From: Variovorax sp. E3
GTDB lineage: Bacteria; Pseudomonadota; Gammaproteobacteria; Burkholderiales; Burkholderiaceae_C
Direction: 5' to 3'
NCBI RefSeq assembly: GCF_016082275.1
Contig: NZ_MOWM01000040.1
Span: forward strand, 1-51,790
DNA length: 51,790 nt
The notes under the pieces were generated by a model. That model made no database searches. It had not been told where the DNA came from and saw only the letters and a list, made by a program, of their open reading frames with translations. Position 1 is the first letter of the stretch. Each line of letters begins with the position of its first letter. Both the position numbers and the translations under genes were made by a program. Shown here piece by piece: positions 8,614-16,137 of this stretch.

Positions 8614-9522
8614 ATGGACACCTTGCGCGCCCTCGAAGCCTTCGTGCACAGCGTCGAGCTGGGCAGCCTGTCGGGCGCCGCGCGCGCGCTCGACACCACG
8701 CAGCCCACTGTCAGCAAGCTGGTCGCGGGGCTGGAGCGTTCGCTCGGCGTGCGGTTGCTGCGCCGCACCGCCGCGGGCTTGAGCCTGACCGAGGAGGGGC
8801 AGCGCTTTCATGAGCGCACGCGCCGCGTGCTGGAGGACTACGGCGACGCGGTGGCCGATGCGCGCGAAGGCATCCAGCAGCCGCGCGGCCTCTTGCGCAT
8901 GAGCGCGCCGGTGACCATGGGCCAGCGCCATCTCAATGCCATGGCGGTGGAGTTCCTGGCGCTCTACCCCGACATCGCGCTGGAGCTGGTGCTCGACGAC
9001 CGCTTCGTCGATCCGGTGGAAGAGCGCATCGATGTGTCGCTGCGCGTCGGCGGCGCGCTGCCGCCCGACCTCGTTGCGCGCCACCTGGGCACGTGGCCGC
9101 GCGTGCTGGTGGCGTCGCCTGGCTACATCGCGGCGCGCGGCAAGCCGCGCAAGCCGCAAGACCTGCTGGCGCACGACTACCTGCGCTATGCGGCGGGAGA
9201 CGACGGCGTGCTGCTGCAGGGGCCGAACGGGGCGCAGACGGTGCCGGTGCGCAGCCGCTACCGCGTCAACAACGCCGTGGCGCTGCTGGACAGCGTGCTC
9301 GGCGGCGCGGGCATTTCATTGCAGCCCACGTGGATGGTGGCGGACCTGCTGGCGCAAGGCCAACTGGTGCGGGTGCTCGGGCGCCACACCGGGCCGGCGC
9401 AGGAGGTGCATCTGCTTTATGCGCCGCGCCGCCAGCAGCCGCTGCGGGTGCGCGTGCTGGTGGACTTTCTGGCGCAGCGGGTGGCGCGATTGCCGGGCGC
9501 GGTGGCTGGCAAGAAGCGCTGA
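8614..9522 (+). CDS. LysR-family transcriptional regulator
   Basis: A 302-residue LysR-type regulator. The N-terminal winged helix-turn-helix spans residues 1-60 (ALEAFVHSVELGSLSGAARAL, TQPTVSKLVAGLERSLGVRL, LSLTEEG). It is followed by a substrate-binding domain of the CrgA/AaeR-like branch (GLLRMSAPVTMGQRHLNAM, LELVLDDRFVDPVEERIDVSLRVG). The in-frame upstream start at 8479 was rejected because ATG 8614 gives the normal LysR N-terminus MDTLRALEAF. The gene is divergent from the SGNH hydrolase (114-base gap), which is its probable target. The effector is unknown. Confidence 0.93.
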   Translation: MDTLRALEAFVHSVELGSLSGAARALDTTQPTVSKLVAGLERSLGVRLLRRTAAGLSLTEEGQRFHERTRRVLEDYGDAVADAREGIQQPRGLLRMSAPVTMGQRHLNAMAVEFLALYPDIALELVLDDRFVDPVEERIDVSLRVGGALPPDLVARHLGTWPRVLVASPGYIAARGKPRKPQDLLAHDYLRYAAGDDGVLLQGPNGAQTVPVRSRYRVNNAVALLDSVLGGAGISLQPTWMVADLLAQGQLVRVLGRHTGPAQEVHLLYAPRRQQPLRVRVLVDFLAQRVARLPGAVAGKKR

Positions 9523-9543
9523 GGCACCGAGCCCCGGGGCCGA

Positions 9544-9827
9544 TCAGTCGATGCGGATTTCGAAGTACGCCTCGTCGCTTCGCCCAGCGCACGAAAGCCT
9601 GCGGTCTTGGCTGCTTCATAGGCTTTGGCCCAACTGGCGGCGAGCGCGAGTTCGTCCTTGCTGAGCTCGTCGGCGCTCGATTCGCTGGCGTTCTCGAAAG
9701 CCTTGAATGCGGGCTCGATGCCGTCGCCAAGCAGCTTGTCGAGTTCGCGCCGGAAGCGCGACTCCGCCGTGGCAATGACATCGGCCGGCGCGTCGGGAAA
9801 ATCAATCAGTTGCACGGTGTAGCTCAT
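9544..9827 (-). CDS. Small paralogous protein A (YTV family), frame broken near its end
   Basis: A small protein of unknown function, 94 residues when one base is restored. It starts MSYTVQLIDFPD, contains FRRELDKLL and ASESSADELSKDELALAASW, and should end FRALGESDEAYFEIRID. The sequence as given lacks one T (plus strand, TTT read as TT near 9579), so the frame runs on for 45 wrong residues. The restored tail matches paralogue B just upstream (GDTDEAFFDVRPV), which is strong evidence that the shift is an error. It follows B by 47 bases and should share its LexA-boxed promoter. It is predicted to be soluble, alpha-helical and acidic. No known domain is recognised. Confidence 0.7.
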
Positions 9828-9874
9828 GGCCGGATGCTACGTGATCGGGTGCTCTGGATTGAGGCGCTTCGGGC

Positions 9875-10282
9875 TCAGACCGGCCGCACGTCGAAGAAGG
9901 CTTCGTCGGTGTCGCCCAGATCGCGAAAGCCCGCGGTGCGCGCGGCGTCGTAGGCCTTGGCCCAGCGCTTGGCCATGGCGATTTCTGCTTTCGACAGATC
10001 GCTTTCGCTCGACTCGCTCGCGTTCTGGAAGGCGCGCAGTGCCGGGACGACATCGCCGCCCAGCTGCCGTTCGATCTCACGGCGAAAACGCTGCTCGGCG
10101 ACCCTTTCCACATCGGCTGACGCAAGCGGGTAGTCCGCCAGCCGCACGGTGTAGGTGTCCGGCGGCGAGGTCTCGGCCTCGACAAAGTGCACGGGCGTGT
10201 CGTCGTCGAATTCATGCAGCGATGCGACCGGCATGGGCACCGGTGCGGCGGCTCGGGGGAAGAAGAGTTCAGCTTGGTTCAT
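9875..10282 (-). CDS. Small paralogous protein B (YTV family) under a LexA box
   Basis: A 135-residue protein of unknown function. About 40 N-terminal residues (MNQAELFFPRAAAPVPMP) are unique to this copy. The remainder aligns with paralogue A along its whole length: TYTVRLADYPLASADVERVA, QRFRREIERQLGGD, FQNASESSESDLSKAEIAMA, KRWAKAYDAARTAGFRDLG. The start at 10282 was chosen because the frame upstream of it consists of the LexA box region and no ribosome-binding site is seen there. AGGA precedes ATG 10282, closely spaced. A LexA box lies 59-74 bases upstream. B is therefore the first gene of a probable two-gene SOS operon with A. Confidence 0.75.
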   Translation of the reverse strand: MNQAELFFPRAAAPVPMPVASLHEFDDDTPVHFVEAETSPPDTYTVRLADYPLASADVERVAEQRFRREIERQLGGDVVPALRAFQNASESSESDLSKAEIAMAKRWAKAYDAARTAGFRDLGDTDEAFFDVRPV

Positions 10283-10640
10283 CGTCCTGGCGTGCTGGGG
10301 GCAAGTGACCGGGATTGGGCGTTCCGAACTTCTCAGAACACTGTGCAAATATACAGTGTATTTCGGGTTTGGAAAAGACGCGCTTTTCGCCAACCCGCAG
10401 CGTCTGTGAAACGCCGTGTGTTGATTTTCAGAGGGGATGCAGAGCCGGTGGCGCCACCTTGCGCACTCGCTGCGCAATGCTCGACGACAACACGCGCTAT
10501 CGGGGCGCGAAGACGGGGACGTGGGTGGGCACTTCGCGTCGTGGGAGCAGCCGGCGCTTTTCAGCTCGCAGCTGCGCGCGGCGTTCAGGTCGCTGCGCTG
10601 ACCGGCCTGCGGGCCGGTGAATGAATGGGGGGCGGATCGA
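10283..10640. other. Intergenic stretch between LexA-boxed operon and tRNA-Gly
   Basis: This 358-base gap holds the LexA box at 10341-10356 near its left end. At 10601-10618 there is a GC-rich hairpin (ACCGGCC, 4-base loop, GGCCGGT) lying just downstream of the tRNA on the minus strand. The hairpin has no U-tract on either strand, so it may be a processing or weak termination structure. The short open frames here show no coding character, and nothing else is recognised. Confidence 0.5.
10341..10356. promoter_or_regulatory. LexA box (SOS operator)
   Basis: CTGTGCAAATATACAG fits CTGT-N8-ACAG exactly. The palindrome extends outward (ACACTGT ... ACAGTGT, 10338-10359), and the core is AT-rich against a GC-rich background. 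It lies 59 bases upstream of ATG 10282 on the minus strand, nearly the same distance as the 7201 box has to its gene. It probably controls the two-gene operon of YTV-family paralogues B and A. Confidence 0.82.
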
Positions 10641-10714
10641 TGGAGCGGGTGAAGGGAATCGAACCCTCGTCAGTTGCTTGGGAAGCAACAGCTCTGCCAT
10701 TGAGCTACACCCGC
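10641..10714 (-). tRNA. tRNA-Gly (anticodon CCC)
   Basis: A 74-base cloverleaf on the minus strand. The acceptor stem GCGGGTG pairs with CACCCGC, followed by discriminator T and an encoded CCA (complement of 10641-10643). The D arm is GCTC-AATGGCA-GAGC. The anticodon stem is GTTGC/GCAAC with loop TTCCCAA, giving anticodon CCC, which reads GGG codons. The T arm contains the GGTTCGATTCC motif. No intron or mismatch is visible. Confidence 0.96.
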
Positions 10715-10830
10715 GGACCGGGGCGGATTCTACGTCAGCGCCAGAGGCGGTCCGCCGCGCGCGTCGAATCGTATTTTTCGTGCGATATGCTGCACGGCAC
10801 AACGCAATTTTTAGCTTGGAAACCAGACAA

Positions 10831-11112
10831 ATGGAAGATGTGAAGATTCTGCAGATCATGCCCGCCGACGGATGGGTTGCCGTGTACGACGGCGGCGAAG
10901 AAGGCGAGATGGAAGAACCCTTGGCCTGCTTTGCGCTGGTCCAGGTCGACTACAAGAACGGCGACGGTCCTCAGACCGAAGTCCGTGGCATGGCGCCCGA
11001 CGAAAAGCTCATGGCTTTCGTGGAAGACGCTTCGAATTTCGTGACGGTTCGCCGCGCCGACGACAGCGAAGACGACGACGAAGAAGAGGACGAAGCCGAG
11101 AGCGCCGACTGA
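10831..11112 (+). CDS. Small acidic protein of unknown function
   Basis: A 93-residue acidic protein starting MEDVKILQIMPADGWVAVYD. A folded beta-rich part ([39 protein letters not shown]) is followed by an almost purely Asp/Glu tail ([17 protein letters not shown]). No domain is recognised. The start at 10831 was preferred over the in-frame 10621 because the longer version would read through the antisense of the tRNA gene. The 3' half is overlapped on the opposite strand by the gene ending at 10971, and a large hairpin lies 12 bases after the stop. Confidence 0.7.
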   Translation: MEDVKILQIMPADGWVAVYDGGEEGEMEEPLACFALVQVDYKNGDGPQTEVRGMAPDEKLMAFVEDASNFVTVRRADDSEDDDEEEDEAESAD

Positions 11113-11648
11113 GCGGTTTCCCGGGCCGGCGGCGCGCCTTGTGGCGCGCAGCCGGCCAGGCGCTCTTCGGATGACGCGCGAGCACGCATCCAGGCGGCCA
11201 CCGCTTCCAGCTGCTGCGCGGTGAAAGTGCCCAGCATCTTCACGTTCGCGAGCCCGGGCCGCCAGTCGATGTAGTTTCCCGAACTGGAACCATCGGGCCC
11301 CTCGGGGTTGACCATCTCCTCGAGCAGTTGCAGCGCCGCCTCTTCGCTCATTTCCCCAATGTGGCCGCCGGCGAGCGCGGTCAGCCTCAGGTCGTCGAAG
11401 TCGGATGCGAGCAGCAGCAATGGCTTGTCTTGCGTGAAGCGCTCGCCCGCGCGCAGCCGCACACGCACCTTCTCGTGAATCGCCTCCATGTGGGCGACGT
11501 AGATGCCGACCAGGCTCTCGCCAGCGCGCGACCTGAAGCCGCGCTTCAACGCCGTCCTGCTGATCTTCACCGGCGTGCGTGTGCGTCCTTCCTTGTAGAA
11601 AAAGTGCAGCCACTCCTGGGCACTGTCTTGCGTGCGTTCTTCTTCCAT
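10971..11648 (-). CDS. Unknown 225-aa protein overlapping a gene on the other strand
   Basis: A protein of unknown function. The N-terminal 170 residues look like real protein ([72 protein letters not shown]). The last 55 residues are the antisense reading of the acidic gene at 10831-11112 and consist of a Ser run ([17 protein letters not shown]). Either the two genes truly overlap tail to tail by 142 bases, or the real stop has been lost. I found no stop in any minus frame between about 11113 and 11200, so a single-base error there cannot easily restore one. The start at 11648 has a purine-rich AAAGGGG upstream. No domain is recognised. Confidence 0.55.
   Translation of the reverse strand: MEEERTQDSAQEWLHFFYKEGRTRTPVKISRTALKRGFRSRAGESLVGIYVAHMEAIHEKVRVRLRAGERFTQDKPLLLLASDFDDLRLTALAGGHIGEMSEEAALQLLEEMVNPEGPDGSSSGNYIDWRPGLANVKMLGTFTAQQLEAVAAWMRARASSEERLAGCAPQGAPPARETAQSALSASSSSSSSSSLSSARRTVTKFEASSTKAMSFSSGAMPRTSV
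11125..11156. repeat. Long GC-rich inverted repeat (hairpin)
   Basis: GCCGGC-G-GCGCGCC, a 4-base loop TTGT, then GGCGCGC-A-GCCGGC. This gives a 13-bp stem with one internal mismatch, starting 12 bases after the stop of the acidic protein gene. There is no U-tract on either strand. It may act as a 3'-end stabiliser or a factor-dependent terminator for the plus-strand gene, but it also lies inside the minus-strand frame 10971-11648. Confidence 0.6.
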
Positions 11649-11851
11649 CCATCCCCTTTGCCGTCGTCGTCGCGACGAATAACGTGGGTCGGACAGTCAC
11701 AGGGGAATGCAGGCGGCCGTGTGAGGACATCGGCAGCGCCGCCTGTAGGACGCGCTCCGGGGCGCGGAATAAATCACGGCGTTGCGCCCGTATGATCTGC
11801 CCCCGCGTCCGCATGGCGAAAAAGCGCCGGCCGCCCACAACGGAGTTCTGC

Positions 11852-13216
11852 GTGAGCACCTCACCGCCCGACGAAGCGCCCGCGCCGCGCCAGCCCGTTT
11901 CCTTCGCCGAGGCATTCCGCTTCTGGCTCAAGCTCGGCTTCATCAGCTTCGGCGGCCCCGCAGGGCAGATCGCGATCATGCACACCGAACTGGTCGAGCG
12001 AAGGCGCTGGATCAGCGAGAAGCGGTTTCTCCACGCGCTGAACTACTGCATGCTGTTGCCCGGCCCCGAAGCCCAGCAGCTGGCGACCTACATCGGCTGG
12101 CTCATGCACCGCACCTGGGGCGGCATCGTCGCCGGGGCGCTGTTCGTGTTGCCCTCGCTGTTCATTCTCATCGCGCTGTCGTGGGTCTACATGGCCTACG
12201 GCCATGTGCCGGCGGTCGCGGGCGTGTTCTACGGCATCAAGCCGGCGGTGACCGCGCTGGTGCTGCACGCGGCGCACCGCATCGGCACGCGCGCGCTGAA
12301 GAACCGGTGGATGTGGGGCATCGCGGCGGCCGCCTTCGTCGCGATCTTCGCGTTCGACACGCCGTTCCCGGCGATCGTGATCGGCGCCGGGCTGATCGGG
12401 CATTTCGGCGCGCGCTGGGCGCCGGGCGTGTTCGCGCTGGGCGGCGGGCACGGCAAGGCCGCCCAGGGCTACGGCCCGGCCTTGATCGACGACGACACGC
12501 CGACGCCCGCGCACGCCCGCTTCATGCGCGCGCGGCTGGCCAAGGTGCTGGCCGTGGGGCTCGCGCTCTGGGCGCTGGCGATGGGCGGGCTGGTCGCCGC
12601 GCTGGGCTGGCAGGGCACGCTCTCGCAGATGGGCTGGTTCTTCACCAAGGCCGCATTGCTGACTTTCGGCGGAGCCTATGCGGTGCTGCCCTATGTCTAC
12701 CAGGGGGCGGTCGAGCAGCATCACTGGCTCGACGGCGCGCAGATGATCGACGGCCTCGCGCTCGGCGAGACCACGCCGGGGCCGCTGATCATGGTGGTGG
12801 CCTTCGTCGGCTTCGTCGGCGGCTGGCTGCAGCAGGTGGCGGGGGCGGGCGCGCCCTTTGTGGGCGGTGCCGTGGCGGCGACGGTGGTGACCTTCTTCAC
12901 CTTCCTGCCGTCGTTCGTCTTCATCCTGGCGGGCGGGCCGTTGATCGAGGCGACGCACGGCAGGCTCGGCTTCACGGCGCCGCTGTCGGCCGTCACGGCG
13001 GCGGTGGTCGGCGTGATCCTGAACCTTGCGCTTTTCTTCGCGTACCACGTGCTGTGGCCGCAAGGCTTCGGCGGTCGTTTCGACGTGCTGTCGGCCGTCA
13101 TCGCGGTGGCGGCGGCCGTCGCGCTGTTCCGCTTCAAGGTCGGCGTGATGCCGCTGCTGGGTGCGTGCGCGCTCGTCGGGCTTGCTGTGACGCTGGTTCC
13201 GGACTTGCTGCGCTGA
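11852..13216 (+). CDS. chrA: Chromate transporter ChrA (CHR family, two-domain)
   Basis: A 454-residue inner-membrane protein of the CHR superfamily with two homologous halves. Known members export chromate by an ion-coupled mechanism. The N-half shows the family motif [19 protein letters not shown] followed by [15 protein letters not shown]. The C-half repeats it as [18 protein letters not shown] ... [20 protein letters not shown]. About ten to twelve hydrophobic segments are visible. The GTG at 11852 ([12 protein letters not shown]) was chosen for its GGAG ribosome-binding site 6 bases upstream; an in-frame ATG at 11813 is the alternative. No chrB regulator is adjacent. Length and motifs are normal for the long-chain type. 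Confidence 0.92.
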   Translation: MSTSPPDEAPAPRQPVSFAEAFRFWLKLGFISFGGPAGQIAIMHTELVERRRWISEKRFLHALNYCMLLPGPEAQQLATYIGWLMHRTWGGIVAGALFVLPSLFILIALSWVYMAYGHVPAVAGVFYGIKPAVTALVLHAAHRIGTRALKNRWMWGIAAAAFVAIFAFDTPFPAIVIGAGLIGHFGARWAPGVFALGGGHGKAAQGYGPALIDDDTPTPAHARFMRARLAKVLAVGLALWALAMGGLVAALGWQGTLSQMGWFFTKAALLTFGGAYAVLPYVYQGAVEQHHWLDGAQMIDGLALGETTPGPLIMVVAFVGFVGGWLQQVAGAGAPFVGGAVAATVVTFFTFLPSFVFILAGGPLIEATHGRLGFTAPLSAVTAAVVGVILNLALFFAYHVLWPQGFGGRFDVLSAVIAVAAAVALFRFKVGVMPLLGACALVGLAVTLVPDLLR

Positions 13217-13247
13217 TGATCCGCGAGGCCGGCCGGGGCTGAGCGCG

Positions 13248-13514
13248 TCAGGCCTCGTTCACGCGCTGCACGACGGCGTCGCGTGGTGGAAGCGGCGGTC
13301 TCTCGGCGGCTTCGCCGTTCTCGACGTAGTTGGGATCGACCGGATGCACGATGACCGCTGCCTCCTCGCCATCGAACTTGACGAGCAGGTACTCGCCGCT
13401 CGACCCCCTGATGGTGCCGAACCTGCCGTGCAGCTCCACGCGACCGCCGCGTCGCGCGGGGACCTTGAATCGCGTTCGGATATAGGGCAGACCAACCTTG
13501 AAGTACTCGACCAC
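13248..13514 (-). CDS. Small SH3/KOW-like protein, copy 1
   Basis: An 88-residue protein of unknown function. The core RTRFKVPARRGGRVELHGRF-GTI ... EYLLVKFDGE reads as a small five-strand beta barrel of SH3/KOW type. A Pro-rich, charged tail follows (VIVHPVDPNYVE ... PPLPPRDAVV). The GTG start at 13514 is chosen because of the strong AGGGAG ribosome-binding site upstream; an ATG at 13601 lacks one. It is a paralogue of the gene at 13802-14029, which shares RFxVPARxGxRV and the following G-x-x-GTx pattern. Small barrel proteins of this kind occur in prophage remnants and in nucleic-acid-binding families. No function is assigned. Confidence 0.6.
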   Translation of the reverse strand: MVEYFKVGLPYIRTRFKVPARRGGRVELHGRFGTIRGSSGEYLLVKFDGEEAAVIVHPVDPNYVENGEAAERPPLPPRDAVVQRVNEA

Positions 13515-13801
13515 GGGAACTCCCTGTCTTTTTCGTTGATGCCACGTCGAAACGTCTGGAGCAGCGCCTCCCTGGCTGGCACGGATCCGGGAGGCATGCA
13601 TGAAATCTCCCCGGCCCGGGAGGTCTTGTCAGCCGAAACCGGCTGTTGCTGACAGCCGTTTCGCCACGGCCGCGAATTTTTTCGAGGTACTGCCTCTTTT
13701 GCAGGCACCGTGTTGCAGGCCGCGCCAGGCAAGGCTTTCGAGCGCTTCGCACAAGGTTTTCCACAACATTGTCCCCATCGGGGAAGGAAAACACATCGCG
13801 C

Positions 13802-14029
13802 CTATGTGGTAGGCGAAAAGGCATGGGTTGCGGCAGTGTTTTCGGTGTCCGGCCCCAGCCATTGCAGGTCGTCGGGCGCGTACGGCCGCGACCAGCGCAT
13901 GCCGTCGAGCCGGACCCGGACCATCGTTCCGCGCGCCGTGGTGACGGTGCCCGGCTTGCCCTGGACCGTGACGCGCGCGCCTTTCCTGGCCGGCACCTGA
14001 AAGCGGGAAGCAATGTCGTTGAAGCTCAT
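13802..14029 (-). CDS. Small SH3/KOW-like protein, copy 2
   Basis: A 75-residue protein of unknown function. The start at 14029 (MSFNDIASRFQVPARKGARV) has GGAG nine bases upstream. The core VPARKGARVTVQGKPGTVTT-ARGTMVRVRLDG aligns with copy 1 at 13248-13514. Copy 2 then diverges into a Trp-containing tail (RWSRPYAPDDLQWLGPDTE). The 287-base space between the two copies holds short hairpins but no gene that I can support. The two genes are not close enough for certain co-transcription. They may be tandem duplicates or pieces of a former mobile element. Confidence 0.6.
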   Translation of the reverse strand: MSFNDIASRFQVPARKGARVTVQGKPGTVTTARGTMVRVRLDGMRWSRPYAPDDLQWLGPDTENTAATHAFSPTT

Positions 14030-14113
14030 GCGTGGGTTCTCCGTGTCGTGGGGCAGCGCTCCCTTTGCCGCCTGTACGCAAGGGCGCGGCACACGGATTC
14101 AGCCGGCGCGGTG

Positions 14114-15208
14114 CTACCAGGTCATTGCGTCGACCAGCCGCAGCACCTCGGTTTCGTGCGCCATGAAGAAGTCCGGATGCGTGGCGGGGTCGAAAGTCAT
14201 CCGCTGGCTGCCGGCGGGCAGCGCCGCGAACAGGCGCTCGGCATCGGTGTGGCGGGCGCGGCGAAGGAGCCGCACCATGTCGGCGGCGTCCTTTTCGGTG
14301 GTCGCGTCGAGTGCGGCGGGCAGCCAGGGGAACATGTCGCGCCGGTCGCCGGGGAGGGCCGTGAACACCAGGGCGGGCACCTGCAACGGCCGGTAGTCGG
14401 GCGAGAAGCGCCGCGCCGCCGTGTACAGGTCGAGCGCAAGGGCGTCGGGCGTGTTGATCTGAACGCTGCCGTCCGCGCGGACGTCGAGCTTGTCCAGCAG
14501 GTCGGCCTCCATCGGCGGATACCAGTTGCGGTTGATGCGCTTGAAGTACGCGATGGCCGTGGCCACGGAGGCGGTGTCGGCCTCGGTGAGCAGGGGCTCC
14601 GACAGCGTGGGGTTGTCCGACTCCTTCTGGCCGCCGTCGTCGGGCTGCGAGGTGTAGTCGAAGTTGGTGTCCAGGTACATCAAGCCACGCACCCGCTGCG
14701 GGTAGCGCCCGGCAAAGCGCGTGACCTGGTTGCCCGCGATCGAGTGGCCGCCCAGCACGACGCGGCCCGGGGCGAGCGCTTCGAGCACCGTGTGCACGTC
14801 GTCGACCAGCGCGTCGGTGTCGTAGCGCCAGGTGGCGTCGGGCAGCGGCTTGTCCGACTGGCCGAAGCCGCGGCAACTGATGGCGATGACCCGCCCGCGC
14901 CGGGCCAGGGCCGGCGCCAGGCTGTTGAAATGCAGGGCGGTGGCGCCGAAGCCGGGCAGCAGCACGAAGGTGATGCCGTCGGCGGGGCTCGACTGCCAGT
15001 CCCGTACATGCAGCGAGACCCCGGCGGCCAGCGGCACGCGGCGGTCGGTGACCGTGACCGCGCCCGACGGCGGCGGCAGCACGGGCCCGGGGCCGCCTCC
15101 GCTACCGCCGCCTCCGCAGGCGCCGAGCACAAGAGCCGGAGGCAGGGTCGCGGCCGCGCACAGCAGGCGGCGGCGTTGCCGCGCGAAAGAGGAACTGGAT
15201 GAGGGCAA
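14114..15208 (-). CDS. Alpha/beta hydrolase, probable lipoprotein
   Basis: A 364-residue alpha/beta hydrolase with an export signal. The N-terminus holds a basic cluster (ARQRRRLL) and a hydrophobic stretch ending in the lipobox-like LVLGAC, followed by a Gly-rich linker. It is likely a lipoprotein or a Tat/Sec-exported enzyme. The hydrolase core shows FVLLPGFGATALHFN (oxyanion region), the nucleophile elbow GGHSIAGNQ and a plausible C-terminal His in THPDFFMAH. The substrate is unknown. The start is TTG at 15208, supported by GGAG six bases upstream; no ATG fits a signal sequence. The gene stands alone between the small barrel proteins and a non-coding stretch. Confidence 0.82.
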   Translation of the reverse strand: MPSSSSSFARQRRRLLCAAATLPPALVLGACGGGGSGGGPGPVLPPPSGAVTVTDRRVPLAAGVSLHVRDWQSSPADGITFVLLPGFGATALHFNSLAPALARRGRVIAISCRGFGQSDKPLPDATWRYDTDALVDDVHTVLEALAPGRVVLGGHSIAGNQVTRFAGRYPQRVRGLMYLDTNFDYTSQPDDGGQKESDNPTLSEPLLTEADTASVATAIAYFKRINRNWYPPMEADLLDKLDVRADGSVQINTPDALALDLYTAARRFSPDYRPLQVPALVFTALPGDRRDMFPWLPAALDATTEKDAADMVRLLRRARHTDAERLFAALPAGSQRMTFDPATHPDFFMAHETEVLRLVDAMTW

Positions 15209-15339
15209 GAGAGACTCCGTCGAGGTGGGGAAAGACCGTTCCGCACCCGGGCCGGGTGCGCGTTTCGACGGTATCCGCGGCCCCTGCCCACGGCCTGAAG
15301 GCGAACTGAGCGGGTGCTGAAGCCAGCCTGAAACCGGGC

Positions 15340-15362
15340 AAAAAATACCCGCCGAAGCGGGT
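15340..15362 (-). terminator. Rho-independent terminator, leftward
   Basis: On the minus strand: ACCCGC, loop TTCG, GCGGGT, A, then six Ts. The UUCG tetraloop and T-run make this a strong intrinsic terminator for a leftward transcript, either from the gene ending at 15705 or from an RNA starting within 15363-15673. Confidence 0.85.
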
Positions 15363-15439
15363 TCGAGGAGCCTGGCGGGCGCTCTAAGAACGAAACAGAG
15401 AGCTCTTCTTCTATGCGGCCCTGTTGCGTGACAGCGAAT

Positions 15440-15700
15440 GCATCGTCGGCGCAGATCGGCGAAACGCCTGTCAGCCGCAGGCAGTCAACTGCCGTAGGAC
15501 ACTTTTTAAAACGTGAACTAGTTGGCACTTTTTGCGGGGTCGCCGTGCGCCGATCTGCCGCTAAAAATGAACTGTCGGTGCTGTCCGACAAGCAGTCGCT
15601 GCGCGAGGCCCTAGATTTTGTGGGCTCGCTTCGAAGTGCGAGTTCTCTGTGTGTGACAGCACTCAAGAGGTTCAACCCAGCCTCGTGCTGGGTTTTTTTT
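15440..15700 (+). ncRNA. Candidate structured RNA ending at an intrinsic terminator
   Basis: The 496 bases between 15209 and 15704 carry no convincing protein gene; the plus-strand frame 15413-15748 runs straight through a terminator. What is visible is structure. An 11-bp inverted repeat pairs GCAGATCGGCG (15451-15461) with 15548-15558. Perfect small hairpins lie at 15480-15493 (GGCAGT/ACTGCC), 15574-15589 (GTCGG/CCGAC) and 15625-15642 (CTCGC/GCGAG). The stretch ends at the terminator 15674-15700. An AT-rich segment (15501-15535) with repeated CACTTTTT and the palindrome AACTAGTT could hold a promoter. A leftward terminator at 15340-15362 bounds the region on the other side, so the RNA could also lie on the minus strand. 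The 5' end given is a guess, and no known RNA family is recognised. Confidence 0.3.
15674..15700 (+). terminator. Rho-independent terminator, rightward
   Basis: AACCCAGC, 5-base loop CTCGT, GCTGGGTT, then a continuous T-run to 15700. It is strong on the plus strand and has no T-run on the other strand. No plus-strand gene precedes it, so it must end an unannotated plus-strand transcript. Confidence 0.9.
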
Positions 15701-15704
15701 GCGC

Positions 15705-16019
15705 TCAGAAAAGCTCGAACCGGAAGGCCGTGGCCTGTGGGTTGCTGAGCAGCGGCACCGCGACGCTGCTCGCATGGTCCCAGGCGTCGCGCCAGACGCG
15801 CGCATTGGCGATCTGCGCGTCGGTCATCGTTTCCGTGCCCGATTCGAGTTGGCTGGACCACGCCAGGTAGCACTTCACCACGCGCTGCGGCGAGCCGATG
15901 CGCTGCTCGAGCACGCGAAGGAAGGTGAAGCGCACTTCCATCAGATCCCGAATGGAAAGGCTCTGGCCGTCCAGGCGCACTGTGTAGGGCTGTTCGCGGT
16001 GGGTGGGGTGATCGAACAT
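15705..16019 (-). CDS. Small paralogous protein C (YTV family), diverged copy
   Basis: A 104-residue protein of unknown function. It shares the layout of the pair at 9.5-10.3 kb: QPYTVRLDGQSLS at the start, an Arg/Glu-rich helix (RFTFLRVLEQRIGS), a Ser/Glu segment (SSQLESGTETMTDAQIANAR), a W-x-x-A-x-x-A helix (VWRDAWDHASS), and a strand-like end (ATAFRFELF) matching AYFEIRID / AFFDVRPV. Identity is low, but the order of motifs is the same. No LexA box is seen upstream. The start at 16019 is preferred to 16034; neither has a strong ribosome-binding site. The transcript probably runs left to the terminator at 15340. Confidence 0.65.
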   Translation of the reverse strand: MFDHPTHREQPYTVRLDGQSLSIRDLMEVRFTFLRVLEQRIGSPQRVVKCYLAWSSQLESGTETMTDAQIANARVWRDAWDHASSVAVPLLSNPQATAFRFELF

Positions 16020-16137
16020 CGGACTCGCATGCAAGCGCCGCGAGCAACTTGCAAGGGGGTGAACGCAAATATTAGCGAGGCGTGGGTTGCCGGAAACGGA
16101 ACCGAGGTTCCGTTTCAGTGCTTTTCCGAAGACGCCC

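Noticed and set aside
9544..10282. Toxin-antitoxin pair
   Set aside because: The two small genes are paralogues of each other, not a toxin and an antitoxin, and neither shows motifs of a known toxin family.
10601..10618. Intrinsic terminator after the tRNA
   Set aside because: The hairpin is good but no T-run follows on either strand.
15413..15748. A 111-residue plus-strand protein in the non-coding stretch
   Set aside because: It would read through the strong terminator at 15674-15700 and into the antisense of gene C; the composition is not protein-like.
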